Positions 1-5,966 of a stretch of DNA of 9,409 nucleotides are shown here, piece by piece; the stretch's first letter is position 1; the number at the start of each line of letters is the position of its first letter. Where the stretch lies: the NCBI GenBank assembly GCA_019509685.1, contig JAEKLU010000130.1, positions 1 through 9,409 on the forward strand. The letters are read 5' to 3'. The notes below the pieces were generated by a model. The model saw nothing but the letters and a program-made list of their open reading frames with translations. It ran no database searches and was not told the DNA's origin. Origin of the DNA: Mesorhizobium sp. Lineage in GTDB: Bacteria; Pseudomonadota; Alphaproteobacteria; Rhizobiales; Rhizobiaceae. A program made the translations under genes and the position numbers.

Positions 1-22
1 CGATGACAATTGCGTCGTGCAT
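1..22 (-). CDS. N-terminus of a probable FAD-dependent oxidoreductase (partial, runs off the left edge)
   Basis: An ATG at 22-20 on the minus strand overlaps the methyltransferase stop codon (TGA at 24-22) in a TGATG junction, the usual sign of translational coupling. The seven visible codons read MHDAIVI, and the next base is G. This is how many FAD- or NAD-binding Rossmann flavoproteins begin: the first beta strand (DAIVIG) leading into the GxGxxG dinucleotide loop. Flavoproteins are known neighbours of bacterial type III polyketide synthases; in the Streptomyces srs operon one hydroxylates the polyketide product. I infer a hydroxylase or reductase that tailors the same compound as the methyltransferase. 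With only seven residues, the start and coupling are fairly secure but the function is a guess. Confidence 0.5.
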
Positions 23-726
23 CATCTGGCGCCGGGCGCGCTGGCGCCGACAAAAGCTTGGGTGAACAGGCCCCGGCGACCCTCGATCACCGGCTTTCCC
101 CCTGACGCCTGCCACAATTGTGAAAGTTCCGTGCCGCGGAAACCGGCGCGGACACTTTGCGCCGCGTCGTTCAGTGTCACCGCGCAGGCGCCGATCAATG
201 GGAGCAATCGTGTCGCGACGAGTGGCACCCTTCCCCTCAGCGGCTCCGTCGCAACGAGCACCTGGGCCATCGTCATGATCCGGGAAAACAGCTCCAGGAG
301 GCGCGTGTCGTCGAAATGATGGAGGATGAGGTTGGCGCAGACAAGATCGAAGGGCCTGTCTCCTGTCCACTCGAATATATCGGCGGTTACGGGTTGCGCC
401 CGCCAGCCGAATTTGGCGAAAGCGTCGCACACATCCTTTCCGATCAGGCCGATCCTGTCGACCATGACGATCTCGACATTGGGCCAGCGCCGCGCCATCA
501 GCCGCGCCACCGTCAGCATGAACTTTCCGTCACCGGCGCCTATTTCGAGGATGCGCAGCGGCTGCGTTTGCACGTTCGCGCGCAAGAGCGATGCCATGAA
601 CCTGGCCTGGAACATCAACGCATTGATCCAAACGAGATCACGGCGCGATGCGATCGCACGAGGATCGTCGGGCGGAAGGCCGTCGAGGAGCTCTGTCTCC
701 AGATGCCGGATGTTTATGTCGGTCAT
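22..726 (-). CDS. Class I SAM-dependent methyltransferase
   Basis: A soluble Rossmann-fold methyltransferase of 234 residues, a usual size for single-domain members. SAM-binding motif I is LEIGAGDGK (about residues 60-68), the acidic residue after strand 2 is D90 in EIVMVD, and PFDLVCANLILHHF (about 125-138) is the motif II/III region typical of UbiG-like enzymes. The N-terminal 50 residues are helical and may form the substrate lid. There is no signal peptide or membrane helix, so it acts in the cytoplasm. ATG at 726 is the only sensible start: the frame is closed by a stop at 753-751 and no alternative start codon lies between. No convincing Shine-Dalgarno is visible. It is divergent from the polyketide synthase gene and coupled to the flavoprotein start at 22. 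The likely role is O- or C-methylation of the polyketide product; the substrate is inferred from context only. Confidence 0.88.
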   Translation of the reverse strand: MTDINIRHLETELLDGLPPDDPRAIASRRDLVWINALMFQARFMASLLRANVQTQPLRILEIGAGDGKFMLTVARLMARRWPNVEIVMVDRIGLIGKDVCDAFAKFGWRAQPVTADIFEWTGDRPFDLVCANLILHHFDDTRLLELFSRIMTMAQVLVATEPLRGRVPLVATRLLPLIGACAVTLNDAAQSVRAGFRGTELSQLWQASGGKPVIEGRRGLFTQAFVGASAPGAR

Positions 727-867
727 GCGATGGATCGGAAATCCGGGGCTTCAGCCGGCAATCCGGCAAATGGAATTCGGTCGCACCCTTATGGCCGCGC
801 GCTGTTCATGGCGGAACCCGCATGTGGACTCAAACCGGGATAGCGAAGCCGAACGGCTGTCCCTTTC

Positions 868-889
868 ATACAAGATTGGAGGTTTGTAT
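868..889. promoter_or_regulatory. Inverted repeat, candidate operator
   Basis: ATACAA (868-873) and TTGTAT (884-889) are perfect inverted arms separated by 10 bases, giving a 22-bp dyad about one third of the way from the synthase start to the methyltransferase start. Arm length and spacing suit a dimeric helix-turn-helix regulator such as a TetR-family protein. The weak promoter candidate (TTGGAG 876-881, GCTAAT 898-903) overlaps it, so a bound protein could repress. No regulator gene is present in the window, so the binding protein is unknown. A 6-bp arm can arise by chance; the case rests on position and AT-rich context. Confidence 0.35.
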
Positions 890-1009
890 CACAGTCTGCT
901 AATGAGAAATATCGGCGGCGCGCAATAAAACACCTTATGCCAACGTTTGCCTCAGGAAACGCTTCCCCAATTCCTAGACCTCTTGTGAGACCCGACTGGG
1001 CTCATTGTC

Positions 1010-1013
1010 GGAG
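1010..1013 (+). promoter_or_regulatory. Ribosome binding site fixing the TTG start of the polyketide synthase
   Basis: GGAG at 1010-1013 lies five bases before TTG at 1019. The frame is closed upstream by TGA at 986-988 with no ATG or GTG between, and the first downstream in-frame ATG (1271) would remove about 84 conserved residues. The TTG start is therefore well supported. Confidence 0.7.
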
Positions 1014-1018
1014 CAATT

Positions 1019-2089
1019 TTGTCCCCTAACGCCTATCTGAATCGCATTGCCACGTCAGTACCGGAACACGACGTGCATCAGTTCTACCTCCGCTATGGAG
1101 CTTCGCTGCTTGAAGACGATCCCTCGCGCCTCGCGCTCTTCGAGCGAATGGTCGCCCTCGCCGGCATAGAACATCGCTATTCCTGCTTTGCGCCCGCCGA
1201 CGATCCGCGCGGTGGGGCAATCGACCGCGACGGCACCTCGGTCAGGGGCTCGTTCGCCAGCACCGCAATCCGTATGGAGATGTACGAGGCGGCCGCGCCG
1301 GAGCTTGCGCAAAAGGCCGTCGAAAAGCTGCTGGCCGACGACGACCGCTCGACGATCACGCATTTGATCGTGACGAGCTGCACCGGCTTTTCGGCGCCTG
1401 GCATCGACCTCGACCTGGTGCAGCGATGCGGCCTGCCAACGTCGGTCGAGCGCACCATCGTCGGCTTCATGGGATGCTATGCCGCAATCAACGCCTTGAA
1501 GCTGTCACGCCATATCGTGCGCTCCCAGCCGAAAGCCCGCGTGCTGATCGTCAATATCGAATTGTGCACGCTGCATTTCAGGGAAGCCACCGAGCTTGAG
1601 AAGCTGATCTCGTTCAGCCTGTGGGGCGACGGGTGCGCGGCGGCGCTGGTCACGGCCGAGCCGTACGGCATCCTGCTCGAAAGCTTCCACGCCATCGTGG
1701 CGGTGGAGCGCAAGGAGTTGATGAGCTGGCACATCCGCGACGACGGTTTTGACATGGTGCTGTCCGGCCAGGTTCCCGGCGCGGTGCGCGAGACGCTGCG
1801 CAACGACCATCCGGCCATCCTCGGCGGCAGGCCTGCCAGGGAGATCGATTTATGGGCGGTGCATCCCGGCGGCCGCTCCGTGCTCGACGCGGTCGAGCGG
1901 GCGCTCAAACTCGAGCCGACCGCGCTCGCCGCATCGCGCGAAGTTCTGCGGCGATACGGCAACATGTCGTCGGCAACCGTCATGTTCGTGATGGCCGAAA
2001 TGCTTAAGGAGCCGTCGGGCCTGCTCGGCTGCGGCATGGCGTTCGGGCCGGGATTGACCACCGAGACCATGATGTTCCGGACTGCCTGA
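1019..2089 (+). CDS. Type III polyketide synthase (chalcone/stilbene synthase superfamily)
   Basis: Homodimeric cytoplasmic enzyme that extends an acyl-CoA starter with malonyl-CoA units and cyclises the chain. The 356 residues are close to the usual 350-390. By hand alignment with plant chalcone synthase, the triad is complete: C153 in VGFMGCYAA, H282 in AVHPGG and N315 in YGNMSSAT. The C-terminal cyclisation loop is present as AFGPG (341-345). The two phenylalanines that guard the plant CoA tunnel appear replaced by W202 (LWGDG) and M246 (GFDMVL), so starter and product differ from flavonoid enzymes. The N-terminus (AYLNRIATSVPEHDVH) is typical of proteobacterial members, many of which make alkylresorcinols or alkylpyrones. 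Start is TTG with GGAG five bases upstream. Its stop overlaps the sulfotransferase start (TGATG). The family is secure; the product is not predictable. Confidence 0.95.
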   Translation: MSPNAYLNRIATSVPEHDVHQFYLRYGASLLEDDPSRLALFERMVALAGIEHRYSCFAPADDPRGGAIDRDGTSVRGSFASTAIRMEMYEAAAPELAQKAVEKLLADDDRSTITHLIVTSCTGFSAPGIDLDLVQRCGLPTSVERTIVGFMGCYAAINALKLSRHIVRSQPKARVLIVNIELCTLHFREATELEKLISFSLWGDGCAAALVTAEPYGILLESFHAIVAVERKELMSWHIRDDGFDMVLSGQVPGAVRETLRNDHPAILGGRPAREIDLWAVHPGGRSVLDAVERALKLEPTALAASREVLRRYGNMSSATVMFVMAEMLKEPSGLLGCGMAFGPGLTTETMMFRTA

Positions 2090-3297
2090 TGAAGGTCCTG
2101 CGCGAAAACATCTCGCTCGCAGCCCGCCGGCTGGTGCCGTATTTGCCGTATCCGCACTTCATGTGCGTGGCACCTCTTGAGGCCGTGCTGCGGGTGCTGT
2201 GGCGCGCGCAAGGCCAGATCCCTCCCGCTTATTGGCCGCACCTGGTTCTCCTGCTCCTGCTTTCGGCGATCAGCACCGTCGTCTCCCTGCCGGAGCGCGT
2301 AGTCGTCGGGGCATGGCTGCGGCTGCGCCCTCCCCGGATGAAACGGGATAACGCCCCTGTGTTCGTTCTCGGCTACTTCCGATCCGGGACGACGTTCCTG
2401 CAGAACCTGCTGGCGGCCGATCCCTGCCTGAGATCGCCGAGCTGGCCGCAGGTCCTGGCGCCGCAGACATTTGTCCTCGGCTGGGTTGTCCTGCGCTATC
2501 TTTTCGTACCCTTGCTGCCGTTGACGCGCCTCAACGCAGTGGTGCCGGTCGGCGCCGGGCTGCCAGCGGAGGACGACTTCGCGTTGAACAATATGGGTGG
2601 GATGTCCGTCCTCGCGGGACGCGCCCTGCTTCCCCGCAGGCAGGCCTTCTTCAATCGATATCACGATCTCGACGCGCTTTCGGCGAACGAGTTCAGCCGC
2701 TGGCGCTCACATCAATTGGCTTTCGTCCGGAAGCTTACGCTCGTTGCCGGCGGGCGGCGGCTTGTGCTCAAGTCGCCGAGCCATACGGCGCGCGTCCGCT
2801 ACCTCCGCGAATTGTTTCCGGGCGCCAAGTTCGTCCACATCTCCCGTTCGCCGGAAGCCGTGTTCCGGTCCAACATCCTTTTGGCGCGCGAATTGCAACG
2901 TGCGTTCGCCCTGCAGCCGCCGCTGCCCGAGGACGAGCAGGAGGAGATCATCACCCGCGAATATCTCGCGACGGAGATGCACTATCTGGCCGATAGAGAC
3001 CGCATTCCGGCCGCCGACCTCGCGGAAGTGCGGCTGCAGGATCTCACCGCCGATCCGGTGGGCGAGATGAAGCGTATCTACCGCGAACTGGGCCTGCCAT
3101 TTCCCCCCGGCTGCGAGGAGCGGATGCAGCAGGTCGCCGCGGCGTTCGTCAAACAGGCGCGTAACCGCCATCCCGGCCTGACGGAAAGGCAGAAAGCGCG
3201 GGTAACACGCCTCGAACCGCTCGCTGCCGCTTTTGGGCATGCGCCTGCGCAGGCTTCCGAGAGGCTCGATGTTGACAGCCAACAGCGCATTGGATGA
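2089..3297 (+). CDS. PAPS-dependent sulfotransferase (Sulfotransferase_3-like)
   Basis: Transfers sulfate from 3'-phosphoadenosine-5'-phosphosulfate to an acceptor hydroxyl. The 5'-phosphosulfate loop is GYFRSGTTFLQN (about 95-106). The 3'-phosphate site is FVHISRSPEAVFRSN (about 248-262), with R253, S254 and S261 as expected contacts. LPAEDDFALNNMG (158-170) resembles the conserved acidic segment of this subfamily. At 402 residues it is longer than compact cytosolic members because about 85 residues precede the nucleotide loop, including a strongly hydrophobic stretch (HLVLLLLLSAISTVV, 51-65). Another hydrophobic segment lies at 126-145. It may therefore sit on the inner membrane facing the cytoplasm, fitting a lipid acceptor. 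ATG at 2089 overlaps the synthase TGA by one base, so the pair is translationally coupled. The acceptor is inferred to be the polyketide; a carbohydrate or unrelated lipid cannot be excluded. Confidence 0.9.
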   Translation: MKVLRENISLAARRLVPYLPYPHFMCVAPLEAVLRVLWRAQGQIPPAYWPHLVLLLLLSAISTVVSLPERVVVGAWLRLRPPRMKRDNAPVFVLGYFRSGTTFLQNLLAADPCLRSPSWPQVLAPQTFVLGWVVLRYLFVPLLPLTRLNAVVPVGAGLPAEDDFALNNMGGMSVLAGRALLPRRQAFFNRYHDLDALSANEFSRWRSHQLAFVRKLTLVAGGRRLVLKSPSHTARVRYLRELFPGAKFVHISRSPEAVFRSNILLARELQRAFALQPPLPEDEQEEIITREYLATEMHYLADRDRIPAADLAEVRLQDLTADPVGEMKRIYRELGLPFPPGCEERMQQVAAAFVKQARNRHPGLTERQKARVTRLEPLAAAFGHAPAQASERLDVDSQQRIG

Positions 3298-3306
3298 CAT
3301 AGGATC

Positions 3307-3921
3307 ATGACAGCAGCCCTATGGTCGCGCGCAAGCTGGGCAGCGTTGGCCCGGCTGTTGTTCGTCTCCGTGCTACTCGCGATCTGCGCCCCATCGCTTT
3401 CGGCGGTTGCCGATGAGCAGAGTGACGCGGTCAAGTTGGTTGAGACTGTGCGCCAGGCGGCGATTGCGCTTGGCCACGGTGGCTCCGCCGAGGGACAGCT
3501 CCGCTCGATCTCCGCGGCGTTCGATGGCAGGGGAATCGCCCAAGCCGTGCTCGGGACGTATTGGCGCCGCGCGAGTGCGGACGACCGCGCCTCGGTGGTC
3601 GACGCGCTGCTTTATGCCATAGCGCACAGGCTGGCCGACAGACTGGAGCGGACGCAGGACAAGACTTTCACCGTGCTCGGAACAAAGGCCCTGGCCAACG
3701 GCGACATCCTGGTGCGCAGCGAATTCCGCCGGCCGCTGCACGGCCCGACGTCCGTGGACTGGCGTGTGCGCCACTGCCGCGGACAATTGTGCATAGGCGA
3801 TGTCTTTGTCGACGGCGGTTCCGTGACTGTGCAGCAGCGGGACCGCGTTGCCCAGCTGCTCGCCGGCAATGGCGGCTCGATCCCGGCACTTGTCGCCGAT
3901 CTCAGGAAAGGCCGGGTATGA
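3307..3921 (+). CDS. Periplasmic MlaC/Ttg2D-like lipid-binding protein
   Basis: A secreted protein of 204 residues, close to the MlaC/Ttg2D/HpnM family length of about 200. The signal peptide has basic residues near the start, a hydrophobic core (LLFVSVLLAICA, about 17-28) and likely cleavage after SAVA (about residue 35). The C-terminal half shows the family pattern: DWRVR strand, GDVFVDGGSVTVQQRDRVAQLL, then a GGSIPALVADLR helix (189-200). Known members carry phospholipids, or are linked to hopanoids, across the periplasm in a hydrophobic pocket. C157 and C162 lie close together and could form a disulfide, which I do not recall as a family feature. ATG at 3307 lies nine bases past the sulfotransferase stop; AGGA at 3301-3304 is a closely spaced ribosome binding site. 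Followed by its presumed transporter, it probably carries the locus product. Family assignment is good, cargo inferred. Confidence 0.85.
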   Translation: MTAALWSRASWAALARLLFVSVLLAICAPSLSAVADEQSDAVKLVETVRQAAIALGHGGSAEGQLRSISAAFDGRGIAQAVLGTYWRRASADDRASVVDALLYAIAHRLADRLERTQDKTFTVLGTKALANGDILVRSEFRRPLHGPTSVDWRVRHCRGQLCIGDVFVDGGSVTVQQRDRVAQLLAGNGGSIPALVADLRKGRV

Positions 3922-3937
3922 CTTTTCGCTCGTGCTC

Positions 3938-4645
3938 ATGTCCCTGCTCGTCGAATTGAACAATGTCGGCCGTGACTTCGACGGCGGCCGCATTGTCGCC
4001 GTCGACGACGTGTCGCTTGCGATCGAGGATGACGAGACCGTCGCCATTGTCGGCCGCAGCGGGAGCGGCAAGTCCACGATCCTGAACCTTATCTGCGGGC
4101 TCGACCGGCCGACGCGCGGCGACGTTCGGTTCGAAGGGCGCGCCGTCAACGGCAGGGCCGCATGGGCGGCCGTGCGGGCCAGAAGGATCGGCATCGTCTT
4201 CCAGAACTTCTTCCTGCTCCAGTCCTTGTCGGCGCGCGAGAACATCGAGGTGGCGTTGTTGGGAAACCTCGGCGGAGCAAGCCAGCGTCGCGTTCGCGCG
4301 CTCGAACTTCTGGCGCATTTCGGCCTTGCCGAGCGCGCTACGCTCCGGCCGGCCGAGCTTTCGGGCGGCGAACGCCAGCGGCTTGCCATTGCCCGCGCGC
4401 TCGCCAACCGTCCGAAGCTTCTCGTTGCGGACGAGCCGACAGGAAGCCTCGACGTGCAGACGAGCCAATCGGTGATGAGCATCATTGGCAATTTGCACCG
4501 CGAGTTCGGCACCGCGGTGATCGTCGTGACGCATGACGAGGACGTGGCCGCATTGTGCGGGCGGCGCGTCGAGATTACCGACGGCCGCATCCGTTCGGAC
4601 AGCCGAACGACGCCTGCGCCTGCGCCGCGATCCGCTAACCCATGA
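3938..4645 (+). CDS. ABC transporter ATP-binding protein, LolD/MacB/FtsE type
   Basis: Cytoplasmic ATPase of 235 residues with every nucleotide-binding motif intact: Walker A GRSGSGKST (39-47), Q-loop Q89 in VFQNFFLL, signature LSGGERQ (141-147), Walker B LLVADEP (161-167) with catalytic E166, D-loop SLD (170-172) and H-loop H199 in VVTHDED. The length and the VFQ.FFLL and ADEPTGSLD wording are characteristic of the LolD/MacB/FtsE group, which pairs with four-helix permeases acting on lipids, lipoproteins or periplasmic substrates rather than classic importers. I chose ATG at 3938 because the protein then starts directly with the first strand (SLLVELNNV); GTG at 3932 is an alternative, and the open frame reaching back into the preceding gene adds nothing conserved. 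It starts 16 bases after the carrier stop and its own stop overlaps the permease start (ATGA), showing coupled expression. Confidence 0.93.
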   Translation: MSLLVELNNVGRDFDGGRIVAVDDVSLAIEDDETVAIVGRSGSGKSTILNLICGLDRPTRGDVRFEGRAVNGRAAWAAVRARRIGIVFQNFFLLQSLSARENIEVALLGNLGGASQRRVRALELLAHFGLAERATLRPAELSGGERQRLAIARALANRPKLLVADEPTGSLDVQTSQSVMSIIGNLHREFGTAVIVVTHDEDVAALCGRRVEITDGRIRSDSRTTPAPAPRSANP

Positions 4646-5763
4646 CAGAGCTGACCCTTCCCTTGCGCGGTCTTATTGCACGCCCGCTTCGCACCCTGCT
4701 TACGATTCTCGGCATCGCACTGGCGGTCGCGGGGTTTGTCGCACTTACCGGCCTGACCGCTGGCGTCCAGCACTCGTTCGCATCGGGCATAGATGAGAAC
4801 GGCGCGGACCTGGTGGTGAGCCAGCGCGGCGCGTTCAACCTGGTGAGCAGCACCGTGCCCAGGTCGCTGGGTTCCGGGCTTTCCGCAGTGCCAAACGTCG
4901 AGGCCGTATCGGGCGTTCTCCTCAACATCACCACCGCCGACGACGCTGCGAATATTGTCATGGCCGGCTGGCCCGCCGGCAGCTTCCTGTGGAAAGACAT
5001 GCGTCTCGTGTCGGGACGGATCCCTGCACCGGGGGACCAGTGGCCCCTGATCCTTGGCGAGTCGATGGCTACCGCATTGGACAAGCGGGTCGGCGATACT
5101 GTCGAGCTCCAGTTCCAGCCCTACCGGATTGTCGGCATCGCGTCGTTCTCGTCCGTGCTGAACCAGAACAGCGCGATCGTTCCGCTCGAAGGCCTGCAGC
5201 AACTCCTGTCGCGCGAAGACGTGTTTACCTTGTACGAGGTGAGGCTGAAGCGGCCGCTCGACAAGAACGACATCGCTGTTGCGCGAACCCGGCTCATCGC
5301 CGCCGCACCGGGGTTCGAGGTCGGCGACACCGAGCAGTTTGCCAGCAGCATCCGCATCTTCGATCTGCTTCAGGCGATTGCCCGGACAATTTCACTGGTT
5401 GTCATGGCGATGGCCTCCGTCGCCGTTGCCAACACGCTTCTGATGGCCGTGAACGAACGGACGTTCGAGATTGGCGTTCTCGCGGCGCTCGGCTGGTCTC
5501 CGCGACGGATTCTTCGGCTCATTCTCATCGAAGGCGTCATCATGAGCGCAGCCGGTGGGGTCATCGGGATCATTCTCGGCGCCCTGGCAATGGAAATGGC
5601 GGCGAAGACAAAGTTCGCGGCGGGTCTGATCGTGCCTTACCTGTCAGGCTGGTCGGTCGCGCAGGCGCTGATCTTCGTCTTCATCGCCGGCCCCCTCGGC
5701 GCGCTCTATCCAGCCTGGCGCGCCACGCGCCTACTTCCGGCTGAGGCGCTGCGCAGGATCTGA
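4642..5763 (+). CDS. ABC transporter permease, MacB/FtsX type
   Basis: Inner-membrane protein of 373 residues with the layout of MacB/LolC/FtsX permeases: helix 1 at about 18-41, a large periplasmic domain (about 42-243, resembling the MacB periplasmic core), then helices 2 (245-268), 3 (294-318) and 4 (337-357). The NERTFEIGVLAALGWSPRRI segment (271-290) after helix 2 is the conserved cytoplasmic coupling region of FtsX domains, contacting the ATPase. One permease gene suggests a homodimer, as in MacB, rather than the LolC/LolE heterodimer. Members use ATP to drive mechanical movements in the periplasm instead of passing substrate through a channel, suiting extraction of a lipid from the membrane and hand-over to the MlaC-like carrier. 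ATG at 4642 overlaps the ATPase stop by four bases. It is the last gene of the operon; no clear terminator follows. Function assigned from family; cargo inferred. Confidence 0.92.
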   Translation: MTELTLPLRGLIARPLRTLLTILGIALAVAGFVALTGLTAGVQHSFASGIDENGADLVVSQRGAFNLVSSTVPRSLGSGLSAVPNVEAVSGVLLNITTADDAANIVMAGWPAGSFLWKDMRLVSGRIPAPGDQWPLILGESMATALDKRVGDTVELQFQPYRIVGIASFSSVLNQNSAIVPLEGLQQLLSREDVFTLYEVRLKRPLDKNDIAVARTRLIAAAPGFEVGDTEQFASSIRIFDLLQAIARTISLVVMAMASVAVANTLLMAVNERTFEIGVLAALGWSPRRILRLILIEGVIMSAAGGVIGIILGALAMEMAAKTKFAAGLIVPYLSGWSVAQALIFVFIAGPLGALYPAWRATRLLPAEALRRI

Positions 5764-5966
5764 CGGTGGGTCGGGTTTACGAGCGCATCATGCGGGGGGC
5801 AGGTTTGAGAGGGATCCGTGAGTGACGGGCGAATGGCCGCATTTCCGATCCCGGCCAAATAGTCCGCCCTTCCTCTCCACCTCTTGACGAAAATTGGTGC
5901 GCCTGTGAGACACATGGCAAATGAGACATTCGCTCCTAACGGAGAAGAGCAACCGGTGGCCTACCT
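5764..5966 (+). promoter_or_regulatory. Intergenic region before the lipoprotein gene
   Basis: These 203 bases separate the permease from the lipoprotein gene. I see no hairpin followed by a T-run, so the upstream operon may terminate in a Rho-dependent way or read through. A small dyad CGCAT-C-ATGCG lies at 5784-5794. TTGACG at 5884-5889 matches a sigma-70 -35 element, but nothing convincing stands at the -10 distance. GGTGG at 5955-5959, seven bases before TTG 5967, is a fair ribosome binding site. No small gene is supported. Confidence 0.4.

Larger units (their letters stand above)
727..1018. promoter_or_regulatory. Divergent promoter region between methyltransferase and polyketide synthase
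   Basis: These 292 bases separate two divergent transcription units and should carry the promoters of both. The half nearer the synthase (about 860-990) is visibly more AT-rich than the coding DNA around it. I see an inverted repeat ATACAA-N10-TTGTAT at 868-889 (listed separately), a GCCGG-CAAT-CCGGC hairpin at 754-767, and a short imperfect hairpin at 987-1003 just before the synthase ribosome binding site. The best plus-strand sigma-70-like candidate is TTGGAG (876-881), a 16-base spacer and GCTAAT (898-903). It is weak but sits inside the inverted repeat. No clear minus-strand promoter stands out. I see no small gene with a credible ribosome binding site here. Confidence 0.6.

Noticed and set aside
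157..928. Plus-strand open frames opposite the methyltransferase extending into the intergenic region
   Set aside because: They are shadows of the methyltransferase; no ribosome binding site or conserved motif, and the methyltransferase motifs on the other strand are clear.
955..990. GGAAAC at 955-960 as an EcfG-type general stress promoter -35 element
   Set aside because: The consensus GGAAC is interrupted and no GTT-type -10 element lies at the required 16-17 base distance.
1477..2664. A 395-codon open frame on the minus strand
   Set aside because: Antisense to the polyketide synthase and sulfotransferase, spanning their junction, with no family features.
3373..5202. A 609-codon open frame on the minus strand
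   Set aside because: It runs antisense across three well-supported plus-strand genes, has no recognisable domain and low-complexity arginine/serine-rich composition; such frames arise opposite GC-rich genes.
984..5911. TGTGAGAC occurring before both the synthase (984-991) and the lipoprotein (5904-5911)
   Set aside because: An 8-base match between two short upstream regions is expected fairly often by chance and neither copy is palindromic.
5884..5912. TTGACG as part of a sigma-70 promoter for the lipoprotein gene
   Set aside because: No acceptable -10 hexamer at 16-19 bases; kept only as a remark in the intergenic entry.
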